This document shows positions 49,844 through 59,976 of a stretch of 64,000 nt of DNA, in pieces; position 1 is the stretch's first letter, and each line of letters begins with the position of its first letter. The notes beneath the pieces are model-generated. The model was not told the origin of the DNA, ran no database searches, and worked only from the letters and a program-made list of their open reading frames with translations. The translations under genes were made by a program, and so were the position numbers. This DNA is from Lachnospiraceae bacterium (GTDB lineage Bacteria; Bacillota; Clostridia; Lachnospirales; Lachnospiraceae), in contig JAFXQK010000069.1 in assembly GCA_017527205.1 (NCBI GenBank), forward strand, positions 1 through 64,000. Reading direction: 5' to 3'.

Positions 49844-52204
49844 CAGATATAAGGTAACGCGGCTGTCGAGCTGCTTGATCATGCGCTCCGCATCGACAGT
49901 GCCGTCAAAGTAAGGCTCAAGCTCTTCCCAAAAGATATTGGTGAGTTCTCTAGGATTATATATCACGGGAATGGACTCTGACAAGACCTCCTGAAACTTT
50001 TGGTAATCCTTCTCAGGATCGGCCTTGTCTTTCAGCTGAGTGGGGACCGCAACGCCAAACTTGCCGCTACCCGTATAAGCATCCTCCGTCAGGCTCATGA
50101 AATTCTCGCGAAGCACGTCCTTACGTACGCTAAACTTGAAATTCAACTCCTTCGATGCTTCCAGCTGGTTTTCGTAAGACAAGAGTTCCCTGAAAAAGAG
50201 CAGCGCTCCCTTCTTTTCCTCCAGGCTGGCGTTCTTCCGCACGGCAAGCACGCAGTCGCTGTTGATCATGTGTGCGGAGCCATTCTCCATGGGTTCTCCG
50301 GCGAAGATGACGTCATCCCCGTAAAGGATGCGGCAAAGGGAAAAATCATTTGGTTTCAAAAAGGTTGTGAGATTAAAGAGTTCCTCCCCGGAACGCAGCT
50401 TTTCATAAGGAGTCTGCGAATCCTCACCATTTACGCTCTGGCATTTCTCACTGGCGAGCTTTAAGATGGCGCGAAAACGATCCGTATCAATGTAGCTCTC
50501 CCGCTTCTCCCCATCGAACAGGTAGCCGTCATTTAAGCCATGCTGCCAAAAGCGATTAACGAAAAGTGCGCCATCGTTACTATCGTAATCGTTGTAGATC
50601 CACTTGCAGTCCTGATGCGTCTGCAGGTACTCTAAGAAGGCCTCATAATTCCAACCCTTTGTCGCGGGATCTATCGTAAGGAGTGTCTCGATATGGAAGT
50701 TTGTGACAATGCCGTAGGTTTCACCGTCAATCTTTCCGCATTCCAGCGCCAAGGGTTCGAGCTCCGAGGTTAATCCCATAGCCTCCAGCGCACCGCCGAG
50801 GGGCTCCCAAAGCTTTTGCTGCGTGGCAAATCCTGTCAGGTTCGTGTCAATCAAAACCGGCCCTTCTCCCGCGATCAACTCAGAGAGGAATCGTTGATTC
50901 TCATAGCCCTTTTTCTCAATCTCTAAATGGTAGCTGGGATACTTCTGATTAAACTGATTTGCGGCTACCTGCAGGGAATCCGCGTTACTGCTATTAGCTG
51001 CAAGGACCATGTTCACAATGGGGCGCTGCTCCGTCACGGGCTTTAGCGACAGGTAATGCAGGCCCTGGCCATCGCGATAGAATAAATCAATCGCATCGCC
51101 ATAAGCATTCGTCACGAAAGATGCGCCTTGTACGCGCATGCCATGGTTTTTCCACTCGTAAAGCTGCTTCTCTTCCATGGTTTGCGGGTTTGTCAGCGTC
51201 ACGCCTGCAGAATGCACGGAAAGGAGCTCACCCGACGCGGAGAGCGTCAGGGAATAATTCTGTCGAAACGTGGGCTCCAGTGCGCCTAAAACCTTTAGGT
51301 CCTTTGTCTCCTCCTCATAGGTGGCCAGCGTAAATCTTCGTCCAGTCTCATCACTGGCAAAGTAGGAAATGCCGACCTCACCGCCCGGGAGCTGTACTAA
51401 CGAAGGAGCCACGCTGTCATTGGGTTCTTGCAGAAATGAGGTTTCAAAAAGCTTTTCTCCTTCTGGAGAAGCAACATAAAAATAGTAATCGGGATCTGCA
51501 TAGTATGCATCCCCCCTCTTACTAAATCTATAGGTCATCAGATAGATGCGGCCCTTTTGATCAATCATAAAATCCAGAATATTTTCACCGTTCGGAATTA
51601 GAAATGGAATGGAGACTGTCTTACCCTCTTGACCGATGCTGCCCTCTTCGCTAAACTCGCGAAATAGCCTTGCTTCATCATTTGAGGGATCCTTGTACAC
51701 TGCCCAGAGCCGCGCAGAGCCTGATGTCATGCCAAAACACTGGATTCGGGTTCCTTCCGGGAGGCTGTCTATATTTACAATTCCCTCTTTCACGCTTCCA
51801 TCTCGCGCGATTCTCAGCAAGGCGTCATATTGAAATTCCGCGCTCGGTCCTTCCGCAGGATTTTTGTCATAGCGCTTGCAAAAATGCATCGCTCCGCCAG
51901 AAGTAATCATATAAGCATCTGACAATTCCCCGCTGCACATGGTATCCTTTAGGGTCTGAAACGCTATGTCGCGGATGGTTGTCGCCTCGTATGCATCCAA
52001 GGTATTATCTCGCCAATCTGCGGCATCCATGGCCTCCCAATCGATGTCTACGAGAAAGTTTGATAAATCCTCGCTAAGCGCACTCGTGCTTTCGGCAGGG
52101 CCCTGCTCATCAATTTTTGTACTTTTCCCCTTACAGGAGGAAAGGGGAAGTAAAAGTATGGAGAATATGAAAATGAGAAATGCTTTCTTTATTGTTTGGC
52201 GCAT
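49832..52204 (-). CDS. Large lipoprotein, paralogue of the neighbouring propeller / solute-binding protein
   Basis: 790 residues from the ATG at 52204 (GGAGG eight bases upstream); an in-frame GTG three codons earlier overlaps that site. The lipobox LLLPLSSC places the acylated cysteine at about residue 25. Domain layout and many phrases match the 47395 gene: QGLHYLSLKPVTEQ, NQFNQKYPSYHLEI, GPVLIDTNLTGFATQQKLWE, KIDGETYGIVTNFH, NFKFSVRKDVL. The N-terminal half again shows propeller-like strands (DQKGRIYLMT, GGEVGISYF). Ligand is unknown. The two genes lie in tandem, divided by the 16-base minisatellite and no terminator, so they may be co-expressed. Confidence 0.85.
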   Translation of the reverse strand: MRQTIKKAFLIFIFSILLLPLSSCKGKSTKIDEQGPAESTSALSEDLSNFLVDIDWEAMDAADWRDNTLDAYEATTIRDIAFQTLKDTMCSGELSDAYMITSGGAMHFCKRYDKNPAEGPSAEFQYDALLRIARDGSVKEGIVNIDSLPEGTRIQCFGMTSGSARLWAVYKDPSNDEARLFREFSEEGSIGQEGKTVSIPFLIPNGENILDFMIDQKGRIYLMTYRFSKRGDAYYADPDYYFYVASPEGEKLFETSFLQEPNDSVAPSLVQLPGGEVGISYFASDETGRRFTLATYEEETKDLKVLGALEPTFRQNYSLTLSASGELLSVHSAGVTLTNPQTMEEKQLYEWKNHGMRVQGASFVTNAYGDAIDLFYRDGQGLHYLSLKPVTEQRPIVNMVLAANSSNADSLQVAANQFNQKYPSYHLEIEKKGYENQRFLSELIAGEGPVLIDTNLTGFATQQKLWEPLGGALEAMGLTSELEPLALECGKIDGETYGIVTNFHIETLLTIDPATKGWNYEAFLEYLQTHQDCKWIYNDYDSNDGALFVNRFWQHGLNDGYLFDGEKRESYIDTDRFRAILKLASEKCQSVNGEDSQTPYEKLRSGEELFNLTTFLKPNDFSLCRILYGDDVIFAGEPMENGSAHMINSDCVLAVRKNASLEEKKGALLFFRELLSYENQLEASKELNFKFSVRKDVLRENFMSLTEDAYTGSGKFGVAVPTQLKDKADPEKDYQKFQEVLSESIPVIYNPRELTNIFWEELEPYFDGTVDAERMIKQLDSRVTLYLQEQ

Positions 52205-52310
52205 CTTCGTCACCTCCGCTTATTTTCTTATAAAAAGCATAACATAAACTTGAGATGTCGAAAAGCCCAGTACGGTTTAAGATTTGTTTAAGATTTTAGA
52301 GAACATCTTT

Positions 52311-52346
52311 CAAAAAATAAGAGCCATGACTTTCGCCATGGCTCTT
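52311..52346 (-). terminator. Terminator of the ribosomal protein operon
   Basis: Perfect 10-base arms AAGAGCCATG and CATGGCTCTT with an eight-base loop, then ATTTTTTG on the minus strand, 12 bases after the rplQ stop. Confidence 0.93.
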
Positions 52347-52358
52347 GGAATCAAGAGA

Positions 52359-52895
52359 TTAAACCAGCTCAAGAATTACTTCCATTGCTGCGTCGCCCTT
52401 ACGGAGACCCTTCTTGATGATTCTGGTGTAACCACCCTTACGGCTGGCATACTTTACGCCATACTCATCAAACATCTTTGCAACAAGATCAACTTCCTTG
52501 GTGCCTCTCTTCTTACCCTTGTTCTCGGTAGGAACCTCTACGCAAGGATAAAGAACCTTCAGCATCTGACATCTTGCATGCAATCTGGAGGGAAGATCCT
52601 TCTTGATCTCCTTCTCAACGGTATCAAACTTGGTTACCTTCTTGCCGTCAATAACTTCCTTAACGCGCTTGCCGTCCTTGTCCTTCAGGGGAACCTTAGC
52701 GGTTACCTTAACCATCTCGAAGTTATCCTTCTCCTTGATTGCAAGTGCGATCAGGCTCTCAGCGATCTTTCTAACTTCCTTAGCTCTAGCCTCGGTAGTC
52801 ACGATCTTGCCGTGCCAAAGAAGCTGGGTTACCTGGTTTCTAAGAAGTGCTTTTCTCTGGGAAGAAGTCTTTCCCAATTTTCTGTACATTGCCAT
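52359..52895 (-). CDS. rplQ: Large-subunit ribosomal protein bL17 with internal insertion
   Basis: 178 residues, against about 113-130 usual. The N-terminal [17 protein letters not shown] and the C-terminal [20 protein letters not shown] are classical bL17. The extra residues lie between (about 52-97), rich in lysine and valine ([20 protein letters not shown]), with a further short insertion ([12 protein letters not shown]). The insertion is in frame and likely a lineage-specific ribosomal surface extension. It sits near the polypeptide exit tunnel side of the large subunit. Last gene of the operon. Confidence 0.95.
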   Translation of the reverse strand: MAMYRKLGKTSSQRKALLRNQVTQLLWHGKIVTTEARAKEVRKIAESLIALAIKEKDNFEMVKVTAKVPLKDKDGKRVKEVIDGKKVTKFDTVEKEIKKDLPSRLHARCQMLKVLYPCVEVPTENKGKKRGTKEVDLVAKMFDEYGVKYASRKGGYTRIIKKGLRKGDAAMEVILELV

Positions 52896-53034
52896 GATTA
52901 AATCCTTTCTCCATTTCTGGTACGTCCGGCCACGCTCTTTGGACTTACTTACCGAACGCGAAACTACTTTGGGTTTCTGATAGAGATAAATTCCGCAGCG
53001 CCTTTTGGTCTTACCTGCCGGAACAAATCATAAA

Positions 53035-53994
53035 TTAGTTTTCGTCACTGGGACTGAGCTGTAAATTCAGCTCTTTCAGCTTAGCCAATACTTCCTCAAG
53101 TGACTTACGGCCAAGGTTACGAACCTTCATCATGTCCTCAGGAGTTCTGTTGGTCAGCTCCTCAACGGTATTGATGCCGGCACGCTTTAAGCAGTTGTAG
53201 GAACGAACGGAAAGCTCCAGTTCGTCGATGCTCATCTCAAGTACCTTCTCCTTCTCATCGTCTTCCTTCACGGTCATAACCTCAGCGGTCTTTGCGTTCT
53301 CGGAAAGGTCAATGAAGAGGCTGAGGTGCTCGCTCAGCACCTTTGCTGCAAGGCTGACTGCCTCATCGGGAGCCAACGTTCCGTTGGTGAACACGTCAAG
53401 GGTCAGCTTGTCGAAGTCAGTAATCTGGCCAACACGGGTATTCTCCACCTTCACGTTTACTCTCTCAACGGGAGTGTAAATGGAATCGATGGCGATTACG
53501 CCGATGGGCAGATCGTCATTTTTATTCTTGTCAGCACTTACGTATCCTCTGCCCTTGGTAATGGTCAGCTCCATGTAGAGCTTGGTGTCCTTACCGCTCA
53601 GGGTAGCAATCGTAAGTCCGGGATTCAGGATCTCGATGTCAGCATCCACCTGAATGTCAGATGCCTTAACAACGCCCTCTCCCTCAAACTCAATATAAGC
53701 AGTCTTTGCCTCATTGGTCTCGCTGTGATTTTTGATTGCAAGGCTCTTGATGTTCATGATGATCTCAGAAACATCCTCTTTTACGCCAGGGATGGAGCTG
53801 AACTCATGCAGAACGCCGTCAATCTTTACCTGGCTCACTGCTGCGCCAGGAAGGGAAGAAAGCATGATTCTTCTCAGGGAATTACCAAGAGTGATGCCAT
53901 AGCCTCTCTCAAGGGGTTCTACAACAAATCTGCCATACTTCTTGTCTTCTGAAATCTCAGCAACCTCAATATTGGGTCTTTCAAAATCAAACAC
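53035..53994 (-). CDS. rpoA: RNA polymerase alpha subunit
   Basis: 319 residues from a GTG start behind AAGGAGGG. The N-terminal assembly domain contains [20 protein letters not shown] (about 29-48) and the C-terminal domain contains [21 protein letters not shown] and [11 protein letters not shown], the promoter UP-element and activator contact. Length and order between rpsD and rplQ are normal for Firmicutes. Confidence 0.98.
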   Translation of the reverse strand: MFDFERPNIEVAEISEDKKYGRFVVEPLERGYGITLGNSLRRIMLSSLPGAAVSQVKIDGVLHEFSSIPGVKEDVSEIIMNIKSLAIKNHSETNEAKTAYIEFEGEGVVKASDIQVDADIEILNPGLTIATLSGKDTKLYMELTITKGRGYVSADKNKNDDLPIGVIAIDSIYTPVERVNVKVENTRVGQITDFDKLTLDVFTNGTLAPDEAVSLAAKVLSEHLSLFIDLSENAKTAEVMTVKEDDEKEKVLEMSIDELELSVRSYNCLKRAGINTVEELTNRTPEDMMKVRNLGRKSLEEVLAKLKELNLQLSPSDEN

Positions 53995-54068
53995 TGCAAC
54001 GCCCTCCTTATGGGATAGAAACTCTTAGGCAGCCATGCTGTGGCTGCCCAAAACCCTCTGTTTCGGTA

Positions 54069-54662
54069 TTACTTGGAGTACAACTCGACGATCAGCATCT
54101 CGTTTACGGGAACGTCAATCATCTCTCTGGTAGGAAGATTCTTGATGGTACCCTTCAGTCCTTCCATGTCTACGTCCATCCATTCAGGAGTCAGTCTTCC
54201 GCTAGTTACCTCAAGGATATCCTTGTATCTCTGCATGGACTTTGCCTTCTCGCGGATCTCGATCACGTCGCCAGCCTTTACAAGATAAGAAGGAATCTGT
54301 ACGGGCTTGCCGTTAACCAATACGTGCTGATGGCCAACGATCTGTCTAGCCTCTCTTCTGGTTCTTGCGAAGCCCATTCTGAATATAACGCTATCCAGTC
54401 TGCTCTCCAGCATAACCATCAGGTTCTCACCAGTCATGCCCTTCATTCTGTCTGCCTTCTCGTAGTAGTTACGGAAAGGCTTCTCAAGAACGCCGTAGAT
54501 GAACTTTGCCTTCTGCTTCTCACGAAGCTGAAGTCCATATTCACTTACCTTCTTGCCTGCTCTAGGGTTCTTTCTCTTGGAGGTCTTGCTGTAGCCCAGA
54601 TATGCGGGCTCAAGATCCAAGGATCTGCATCTCTTTAATACGGGTGTGCGATTTACTGCCAT
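54069..54662 (-). CDS. rpsD: Small-subunit ribosomal protein uS4
   Basis: 197 residues. The S4 RNA-binding domain (about 90-150) includes [20 protein letters not shown] and [19 protein letters not shown]. The N-terminal zinc-type cysteines seen in some uS4 are absent. It nucleates 16S assembly and often autoregulates its operon. Its position between rpsK and rpoA is typical of Clostridia. Confidence 0.98.
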   Translation of the reverse strand: MAVNRTPVLKRCRSLDLEPAYLGYSKTSKRKNPRAGKKVSEYGLQLREKQKAKFIYGVLEKPFRNYYEKADRMKGMTGENLMVMLESRLDSVIFRMGFARTRREARQIVGHQHVLVNGKPVQIPSYLVKAGDVIEIREKAKSMQRYKDILEVTSGRLTPEWMDVDMEGLKGTIKNLPTREMIDVPVNEMLIVELYSK

Positions 54663-54772
54663 TTTCTTTTTATCCTTTCTTTGTCTGTTTACAACGTGTA
54701 CTATGCAACGCCTTCTTCCAGATGATTATCTGATATGCACTCGAGAATCACGCTGCTACGCAGCGGATAAAA

Positions 54773-55183
54773 CTAGACGCGACGTCTCTTAGGAGGACGG
54801 CATCCATTATGAGGAACAGGAGTTACGTCAGCGATGCTGACAACCTCCAGACCACTTGCGGAAAGTGCTCTGATTGCAGCCTCACGGCCTGAACCAGGTC
54901 CCTTTACAAATACGTCAACATACTTCAGACCATGCACCAGAGCAGCCTTGGTAGCAGTCTCTGCTGCCATCTGAGCCGCATATGGAGTAGATTTCCTTGA
55001 ACCTCTAAATCCCAGACCACCGGCACTTGCCCAGCTAAGAGCATTACCTTCAGCATCCGTTAACGTAACGATGGTGTTGTTAAAGGAAGACTGAATGTGT
55101 GCCTGTCCGCGTTCAACGTTTTTCTTTACGCGCTTCTTTGCTGCAACCTTCTTAGCAGCTGCGCCTGCAACTTTCTTTGCCAT
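54773..55183 (-). CDS. rpsK: Small-subunit ribosomal protein uS11
   Basis: 136 residues with a lysine/alanine-rich N-terminal extension of about 20. Signature segments: [55 protein letters not shown] and the C-terminal [16 protein letters not shown]. It forms part of the platform of the 30S subunit. Confidence 0.98.
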   Translation of the reverse strand: MAKKVAGAAAKKVAAKKRVKKNVERGQAHIQSSFNNTIVTLTDAEGNALSWASAGGLGFRGSRKSTPYAAQMAAETATKAALVHGLKYVDVFVKGPGSGREAAIRALSASGLEVVSIADVTPVPHNGCRPPKRRRV

Positions 55184-55247
55184 AATAAACTAACCTACTT
55201 TCTCATAATTGTTTACGGTTTCTAATTTGTTACTAAATGGAACCAAA

Positions 55248-55619
55248 TTACTTCTTCTTGTTAGCAACGGTTCTCTTGGGTCCCTTACGGGTTCTTGCGT
55301 TGTTCTTGGTATTCTGACCACGAACGGGCAGACCCTTACGATGACGAATTCCACGATAGCAGCCGATTTCCTGAAGTCTCTTGATGTTCAGCGCTACTTC
55401 TCTTCTGAGGTCACCCTCTACCATAACGCCAAGCTTCTCGATAGCTTCCGTAATCTTCTTTACTTCGTCGTCGGTAATGTCTCTTACTCTGGTATCAGGG
55501 TTAACGCCAGCCTCTGCAAGAAGCTTGTCAGCGGTGGTTCTTCCGATTCCATAGATGTAAGTGAGTCCGATCTCAATTCGTTTCTCTCTGGGTAAGTCTA
55601 CACCTGCGATACGAGCCAT
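55248..55619 (-). CDS. rpsM: Small-subunit ribosomal protein uS13
   Basis: 123 residues. [20 protein letters not shown] at the N-terminus and [21 protein letters not shown] segment (here [19 protein letters not shown]) with a basic C-terminal tail are diagnostic. It contacts the 50S subunit and tRNA at the head of the 30S. The 330-base gap before it is unusually long for this operon. Confidence 0.98.
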   Translation of the reverse strand: MARIAGVDLPREKRIEIGLTYIYGIGRTTADKLLAEAGVNPDTRVRDITDDEVKKITEAIEKLGVMVEGDLRREVALNIKRLQEIGCYRGIRHRKGLPVRGQNTKNNARTRKGPKRTVANKKK

Positions 55620-55639
55620 TTTGTTTCCTCCATCTTTCT

Positions 55640-55877
55640 GCGCCTTATGGCGCGTCCAATTGCTCTCTCATCTGCCATATTCATAGGAAGATGAGGTTTG
55701 CACCCTAGGGGTGCGTTTCACGCGCTGGTCTTGTCATGCGCGCTCTTACTAATTGATTGGGGCTTTCACCCAATCGGAACAGATCTCCGATCTTTCTTAA
55801 GCCTATGCTTAAGTATCAACAAGTAATCTCCTGTAAGCTCGTGCTCGCACGTTATGTTAATCGACGTAAAATCGTCG
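55640..55877 (-). other. Series of seven short hairpins between rpmJ and rpsM
   Basis: The 332-base gap 55620-55951 has no open gene. Inverted repeats follow one another: GCGCC/GGCGC (55640-55653), GCACCC/GGGTGC (55700-55714), GCGC pair (55721-55742), GATTGGG/CCCAATC (55755-55775), ATCGGA/TCCGAT (55773-55791), CTTAAG/CTTAAG (55796-55813), CGACG/CGTCG (55862-55877). As an mRNA segment it would be a densely structured leader of rpsM, possibly a ribosomal-protein binding site. No tRNA or known riboswitch pattern was recognised. Confidence 0.6.
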
Positions 55878-55951
55878 GTTCAGCCGCACAAAACGTGATA
55901 AGACAAGAACTCACGTACCGATCCTTCTGAATAAAAGAAAACGGTTGGTGA

Positions 55952-56065
55952 TTATCCCTGTCTCTGCTTATGCTTCGGATTCTCGCAGATAATTCTGATC
56001 TGTCCCTTTCTCTTGATGACTTTGCATTTCTCGCAAATCGGTTTTACGGATGATCTAACCTTCAT
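55952..56065 (-). CDS. rpmJ: Large-subunit ribosomal protein bL36
   Basis: 37 residues with AAAGGAGGG six bases before the [23 protein letters not shown] and a C-terminal [11 protein letters not shown] give the zinc ligands C-C-C-H of the ribbon form. Position after infA and before rpsM is standard. Confidence 0.97.
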   Translation of the reverse strand: MKVRSSVKPICEKCKVIKRKGQIRIICENPKHKQRQG

Positions 56066-56156
56066 CTCAAACCCTCCTTTCAAAAAAGACCATTTTCGAT
56101 TATAACATAGGTCTTTTGGGTTTGCAAGCTCTTTTTTCTATAATTTTCCGCGCTTT

Positions 56157-56375
56157 TTACTTGTCTCTCCAAATGATCCTGCCTTTGGTCAGGTCATAGG
56201 GGGACAGTTCCAAGGTCACCTTGTCACCGGGAAGAATACGAATAAAGTTTTGGCGAAGCTTGCCGCTAATGTGCGCCAACACACGGTGTCCGTTCTCCAA
56301 TTCCACCTGAAACATGGTATTGGGCAACTTTTCCACTACAGTTCCTTCGATTTCAATTACGTCGCTTTTTGACAT
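56157..56375 (-). CDS. infA: Translation initiation factor IF-1
   Basis: 72 residues from the ATG at 56375 (GGAGG six bases before); a longer frame would add eight residues without support. It is a single OB-fold S1 domain: [52 protein letters not shown]. It binds the A site of the 30S during initiation. Confidence 0.98.
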   Translation of the reverse strand: MSKSDVIEIEGTVVEKLPNTMFQVELENGHRVLAHISGKLRQNFIRILPGDKVTLELSPYDLTKGRIIWRDK

Positions 56376-56401
56376 ACATATCCTCCATAAGAGAAACAAT
56401 G

Positions 56402-57154
56402 TTAATATAGTGTAAGAATTTCCGGCTCTCCGTCCGTAATGAGAACGGTATTCTCATAATGTGCCGAGATGGAACCATCTGCAGTAACAACCGTCCAGTC
56501 ATCATCCAGCCATTCTACTTCCCATCCGCCGAGATTGACCATGGGCTCGATGGCGAAGGTCATGCCCGCCTCAAGCTTGAAGCCTCTTCTCTTCTGTGCG
56601 AAGTTGGGAATCTGTGGATCCTCATGAAGCTTGGTTCCGATGCCGTGACCCACCATATCCTTTACAATGCCGTAGCCATAAGGCTTGATATAAGCATCGA
56701 TGGCATTGGAGATGTCGTACAGCCTGTTTCCTGCCTTTGCCATCTTGACTCCGGCAAAGAAGCTTTCCCGCGTTACGTCGATAAGCTTTTGAGCCTCAGG
56801 AGAAATCTTTCCAACGCCATGCGTTCTTGCCGCATCGGAATGATATCCCTTATAGATCAGGCCTGCGTCCAGGCTGACGATGTCGCCCTCCTGCAGGATG
56901 CGCTTTGTGGTAGGAATTCCATGAACCACTTCATCATTGACGGAGACGCAGATACTGGCGGGATAGCCATTGTAGTTCTTGAAGTTGGGAATGCATCCCA
57001 GCTTGCGGATCAGGTTTTCTCCCGCCACGTCAATGTCCTTCGTGGTGATTCCTGGGCGAACCATCTGCTCCAGTTCCTTGTGAACGATGGCGAGGAGTCT
57101 GCAGGATTCCCGCATCAGTTCAATTTCACGTTCAGACTTAATAGTAACTGCCAT
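56402..57154 (-). CDS. map: Methionine aminopeptidase type I
   Basis: 250 residues from [14 protein letters not shown] at 57154; the 18 upstream residues are dropped because family members begin here and GGAAG precedes this ATG. The five metal ligands are visible: D in [14 protein letters not shown] and the second D nearby, H in [16 protein letters not shown] in [11 protein letters not shown] and E near the C-terminus. It removes N-terminal methionine. It lies between adk and infA, as in Bacillus and Clostridia. Confidence 0.98.
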   Translation of the reverse strand: MAVTIKSEREIELMRESCRLLAIVHKELEQMVRPGITTKDIDVAGENLIRKLGCIPNFKNYNGYPASICVSVNDEVVHGIPTTKRILQEGDIVSLDAGLIYKGYHSDAARTHGVGKISPEAQKLIDVTRESFFAGVKMAKAGNRLYDISNAIDAYIKPYGYGIVKDMVGHGIGTKLHEDPQIPNFAQKRRGFKLEAGMTFAIEPMVNLGGWEVEWLDDDWTVVTADGSISAHYENTVLITDGEPEILTLY

Positions 57155-57215
57155 TTGAATATACTTCCTTTCGTAGCTATTTGAAAAAGTAGCTACCTTT
57201 GAAAACAAAACCTGT

Positions 57216-57857
57216 TTAACCTAAGATTGCAACGATTGCTGCAAATACGTCCTTCATGTCTACGGTGCCGTCTACGGACTTCAGAACGCCCTTTGCGGTG
57301 TAGAAGTCAATCAGGGGCTGCGTCTGATCATGATAAACCTTCAAACGGTTCAGAACGGTCTCAGGCTTGTCATCGTCACGCAGTACCAGGGGCTGACCAC
57401 ATACGTCGCAGATGCCTTCCTTCTTGGGAGGAATGTGCTCGATATGATAGGTAGCGCCGCAGGAGAGACATGCGCGTCTGCCGGACATTCTGCGAACGAT
57501 GTTCTCGTCGGGAACGTCAACGTTGATGGCATAATCAATCTTATCGCCAAGCTTCGTAAGCGCTGCATCCAAAACCTCTGCCTGAGGAATGGTGCGGGGG
57601 AAACCGTCCAGCACGTAGCCGTTAGCACAATCTGCCTGTGCAACTCTGTCCAATAGGATCTTTACGGTAAGCTCATCGGGAACAAGCTGACCCTGATCCA
57701 TGTATTTCTTTGCTTCCTTACCGAGTTCTGTTCCGTTCTTGATGTTCGCACGGAAAATGTCACCGGTGGAAACGTGGGGGATCTGATACTTCTCTGCGAT
57801 CATTTTTGCCTGAGTGCCCTTGCCTGCGCCAGGAGCGCCTAACATGATAATCTTCAT
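57216..57857 (-). CDS. adk: Adenylate kinase, zinc-lid form
   Basis: 213 residues from the ATG at 57857 (AGGAGG nine bases before). P-loop [12 protein letters not shown] at 7-18; NMP-binding [13 protein letters not shown] domain with four cysteines (CLSCGATYH and CDVCGQPL) that bind zinc; [11 protein letters not shown]. It interconverts AMP, ADP and ATP. Transcribed with secY upstream. Confidence 0.98.
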   Translation of the reverse strand: MKIIMLGAPGAGKGTQAKMIAEKYQIPHVSTGDIFRANIKNGTELGKEAKKYMDQGQLVPDELTVKILLDRVAQADCANGYVLDGFPRTIPQAEVLDAALTKLGDKIDYAINVDVPDENIVRRMSGRRACLSCGATYHIEHIPPKKEGICDVCGQPLVLRDDDKPETVLNRLKVYHDQTQPLIDFYTAKGVLKSVDGTVDMKDVFAAIVAILG

Positions 57858-57918
57858 ACTAATCATCCTCCTAATTTAATCGCTTCGCAATATTTATGCT
57901 ATTCTTTATAGCAAGGAA

Positions 57919-57944
57919 ATCCGAACAATGATTCATCGTTCGGA
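57919..57944 (-). other. Hairpin between secY and adk
   Basis: ATCCGAAC and GTTCGGAT form an eight-base stem with a ten-base loop in the 126-base spacer. The T-tract after it is short and interrupted, so it may be an attenuator or processing site rather than a full terminator. Confidence 0.5.
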
Positions 57945-57983
57945 TACCCTGCGTTTTTATGCTTCATTCTCATGAAAGTCAAA

Positions 57984-59306
57984 TTAATCCTGCAAAAATC
58001 CCTTGTAGTTACGAACCAGCATTAAGGACTCTGCCTGCTTTAACGTCTCGAGCACAACGCTCACTACGATGATCAGGCTCGTGCCGCCGAAGGACACCTT
58101 CGCGCCGAAAACGCCTTGGAATACGTAAGGGATGACCGATACGATGGTCAGGCCAATGGCTCCGATGAAAATGATATAGTTTAATACTTTTGTCAGATAG
58201 TCGCTGGTGGGCTTACCAGGACGAATGCCCGGGATAAAACCGCCCTGCTTCTTCATGTTGTCCGCCACCATCAAAGGATTGAAGGTGATGGAGGTATAGA
58301 AGTATGCGAAGAATACAATCAGTATTACGTAAACCAAAAGACCTACGGAATACTTCAGCTCTCCAGGCTTACACCAGTAATCTGAACGGAGACACCCGTA
58401 AAGATATCCACCCACTCCAGTGCTTGGCTGCTTCTGTAAAAAGGTAAAGATCAGAATCGGCAGCTGCATGATGGAGGATGCAAAAATTACGGGGATGACG
58501 CCGGCGGTGTTCACCCTCAGGGGAATGTTGGAGGTCTGACCGCCAACCATCTTTCTGCCCTGCATCTTCTTAGCATACTGAACCGGAATCTTACGAGTTG
58601 CGCTGTTCAGGAGTACTACCATAACAACGACTGCAAGGATTACGGCGATAATAATGACTGCGTTCAAGACTGCCGTTGCGGGCTCATTGGTATGACCCCA
58701 AACGAACTGATCAAACAATGCGGCAATGTCCGCAGGCATTCTCGAGACGATGTTGATCACGAGGACAATGGAAATACCATTGCCGATGCCCTTTTCCGTA
58801 ATACGCTCACCGATCCACATCAGGAACGCACTGCCGGCCGTCAAAGCGGATACGGCAATAATCACGGTAAATGCATCAAAGGAAGTCAGATAATTGTTGT
58901 AACCAAAACCAATAACCATGGCAACGGACTGAATCAGTGCGAGCAACACGGTAACGTATCTGGTGATGGAAGCAATCTTCTTTCTTCCGTCTTCGCCGTC
59001 ATTCTGCAGCTCTTCCAGCTTCGGAATCGCAATTGTCATCAGCTGCATGATAATGGACGAAGTAATGTAAGGGTTAATACCTAGTGCTAACACAGCCATC
59101 TGGCTGAAGGAACCACCTGTAATCGCATCGAAAAAACTGAAGGAATCGGCTGTGTTTTGTTCGAACCATTGTCTAAAAACTTCTCCGTTAATACCCGGTG
59201 CGGGCACCTGGGATCCGATACGGATCACAACCAGCATGCCCAGGGTAAACAGGAGCTTGTTTCTTAACTCCTTAATTTTAAATGCGTTTTTCAGTGTTGT
59301 AAGCAT
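57984..59306 (-). CDS. secY: Preprotein translocase subunit SecY
   Basis: 440 residues with ten hydrophobic helices. RIGSQVPAPGINGEVF after the first helix, the LALGINPYITSSIIMQL plug/helix-2b region, KGIGNGISIVLVINI, and GFIPGIRPGKPTSDYL in the cytoplasmic loop are SecY signatures. Its ATG shares one base with the rplO stop (TAATG). It forms the protein-conducting channel used by the many secreted proteins of this window. Confidence 0.98.
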   Translation of the reverse strand: MLTTLKNAFKIKELRNKLLFTLGMLVVIRIGSQVPAPGINGEVFRQWFEQNTADSFSFFDAITGGSFSQMAVLALGINPYITSSIIMQLMTIAIPKLEELQNDGEDGRKKIASITRYVTVLLALIQSVAMVIGFGYNNYLTSFDAFTVIIAVSALTAGSAFLMWIGERITEKGIGNGISIVLVINIVSRMPADIAALFDQFVWGHTNEPATAVLNAVIIIAVILAVVVMVVLLNSATRKIPVQYAKKMQGRKMVGGQTSNIPLRVNTAGVIPVIFASSIMQLPILIFTFLQKQPSTGVGGYLYGCLRSDYWCKPGELKYSVGLLVYVILIVFFAYFYTSITFNPLMVADNMKKQGGFIPGIRPGKPTSDYLTKVLNYIIFIGAIGLTIVSVIPYVFQGVFGAKVSFGGTSLIIVVSVVLETLKQAESLMLVRNYKGFLQD

Positions 59307-59749
59307 TAAATCACCTCTGCTGTTCCACCGAGAGCCTCGATCTTCTCCTTTGCAGATGCACTAAATGCATTCACCTTCACGTCGAGCTTCTTGGTAAGTT
59401 GACCGTTTCCGAGTATCTTAACGCCATCTCTAGCTTCCTTGATGATACCGGCAGCAAGCAATGCTTCTACGTCTACGGTAGCACCATTCTCAAACTTCTT
59501 CTCAAGTACGCTCAGATTAATGCTAACGATCTCTTTGCCATTTCTATTTGTGAAGCCTCTCTTGGGGATACGTCTGTACAGAGGCATCTGGCCACCCTCG
59601 AAACCAGGTCTGGGTGCTCCACTACGTGCCTTCTGACCCTTGTGACCCTTACCAGCGGTCTTGCCGTTTCCTGATGCATGGCCACGACCTCTTCTGAATT
59701 TGTCATATTTCTTAGAGCCTTCAGCGGGGCTTAAATTGGATAATTCCAT
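59306..59749 (-). CDS. rplO: Large-subunit ribosomal protein uL15
   Basis: 147 residues. The glycine-rich [20 protein letters not shown] and [17 protein letters not shown] are diagnostic; the C-terminal [10 protein letters not shown] is conserved. Overlaps secY by one base. Confidence 0.98.
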   Translation of the reverse strand: MELSNLSPAEGSKKYDKFRRGRGHASGNGKTAGKGHKGQKARSGAPRPGFEGGQMPLYRRIPKRGFTNRNGKEIVSINLSVLEKKFENGATVDVEALLAAGIIKEARDGVKILGNGQLTKKLDVKVNAFSASAKEKIEALGGTAEVI

Positions 59750-59770
59750 TTCTTACACCTCCTTGTCTGA

Positions 59771-59962
59771 TTAGTTTTCTTCGATCTCTTCTACCTTGAG
59801 CATATGGTTTACCAGACGGATCTGTCCTCTGGTTGCCTCATTGTCAGGGAGAATAACGGTCTTGCCAATCTTGCGAAGTCCCATGGATTCCACGATTGCC
59901 TTGTTCTTGGGAACAGCACCGATGGTGGACTTTGCTAAAGTAATCTTTAACTTCTTTGCCAT
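59771..59962 (-). CDS. rpmD: Large-subunit ribosomal protein uL30
   Basis: 63 residues. LKITLAKSTIGAVPKNKAIV, GLRKIGKTVILPDNEATRGQ and NHMLKVEEIEEN match the bacterial short form. Located in the standard rpsE-rpmD-rplO order. Confidence 0.97.
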   Translation of the reverse strand: MAKKLKITLAKSTIGAVPKNKAIVESMGLRKIGKTVILPDNEATRGQIRLVNHMLKVEEIEEN

Positions 59963-59976
59963 GATTTTGCTCCTTT

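Noticed and set aside
55620..55951. tRNA gene in the rpmJ-rpsM gap
   Set aside because: The stems are not arranged as a cloverleaf and no acceptor-stem or T-loop sequence was found.
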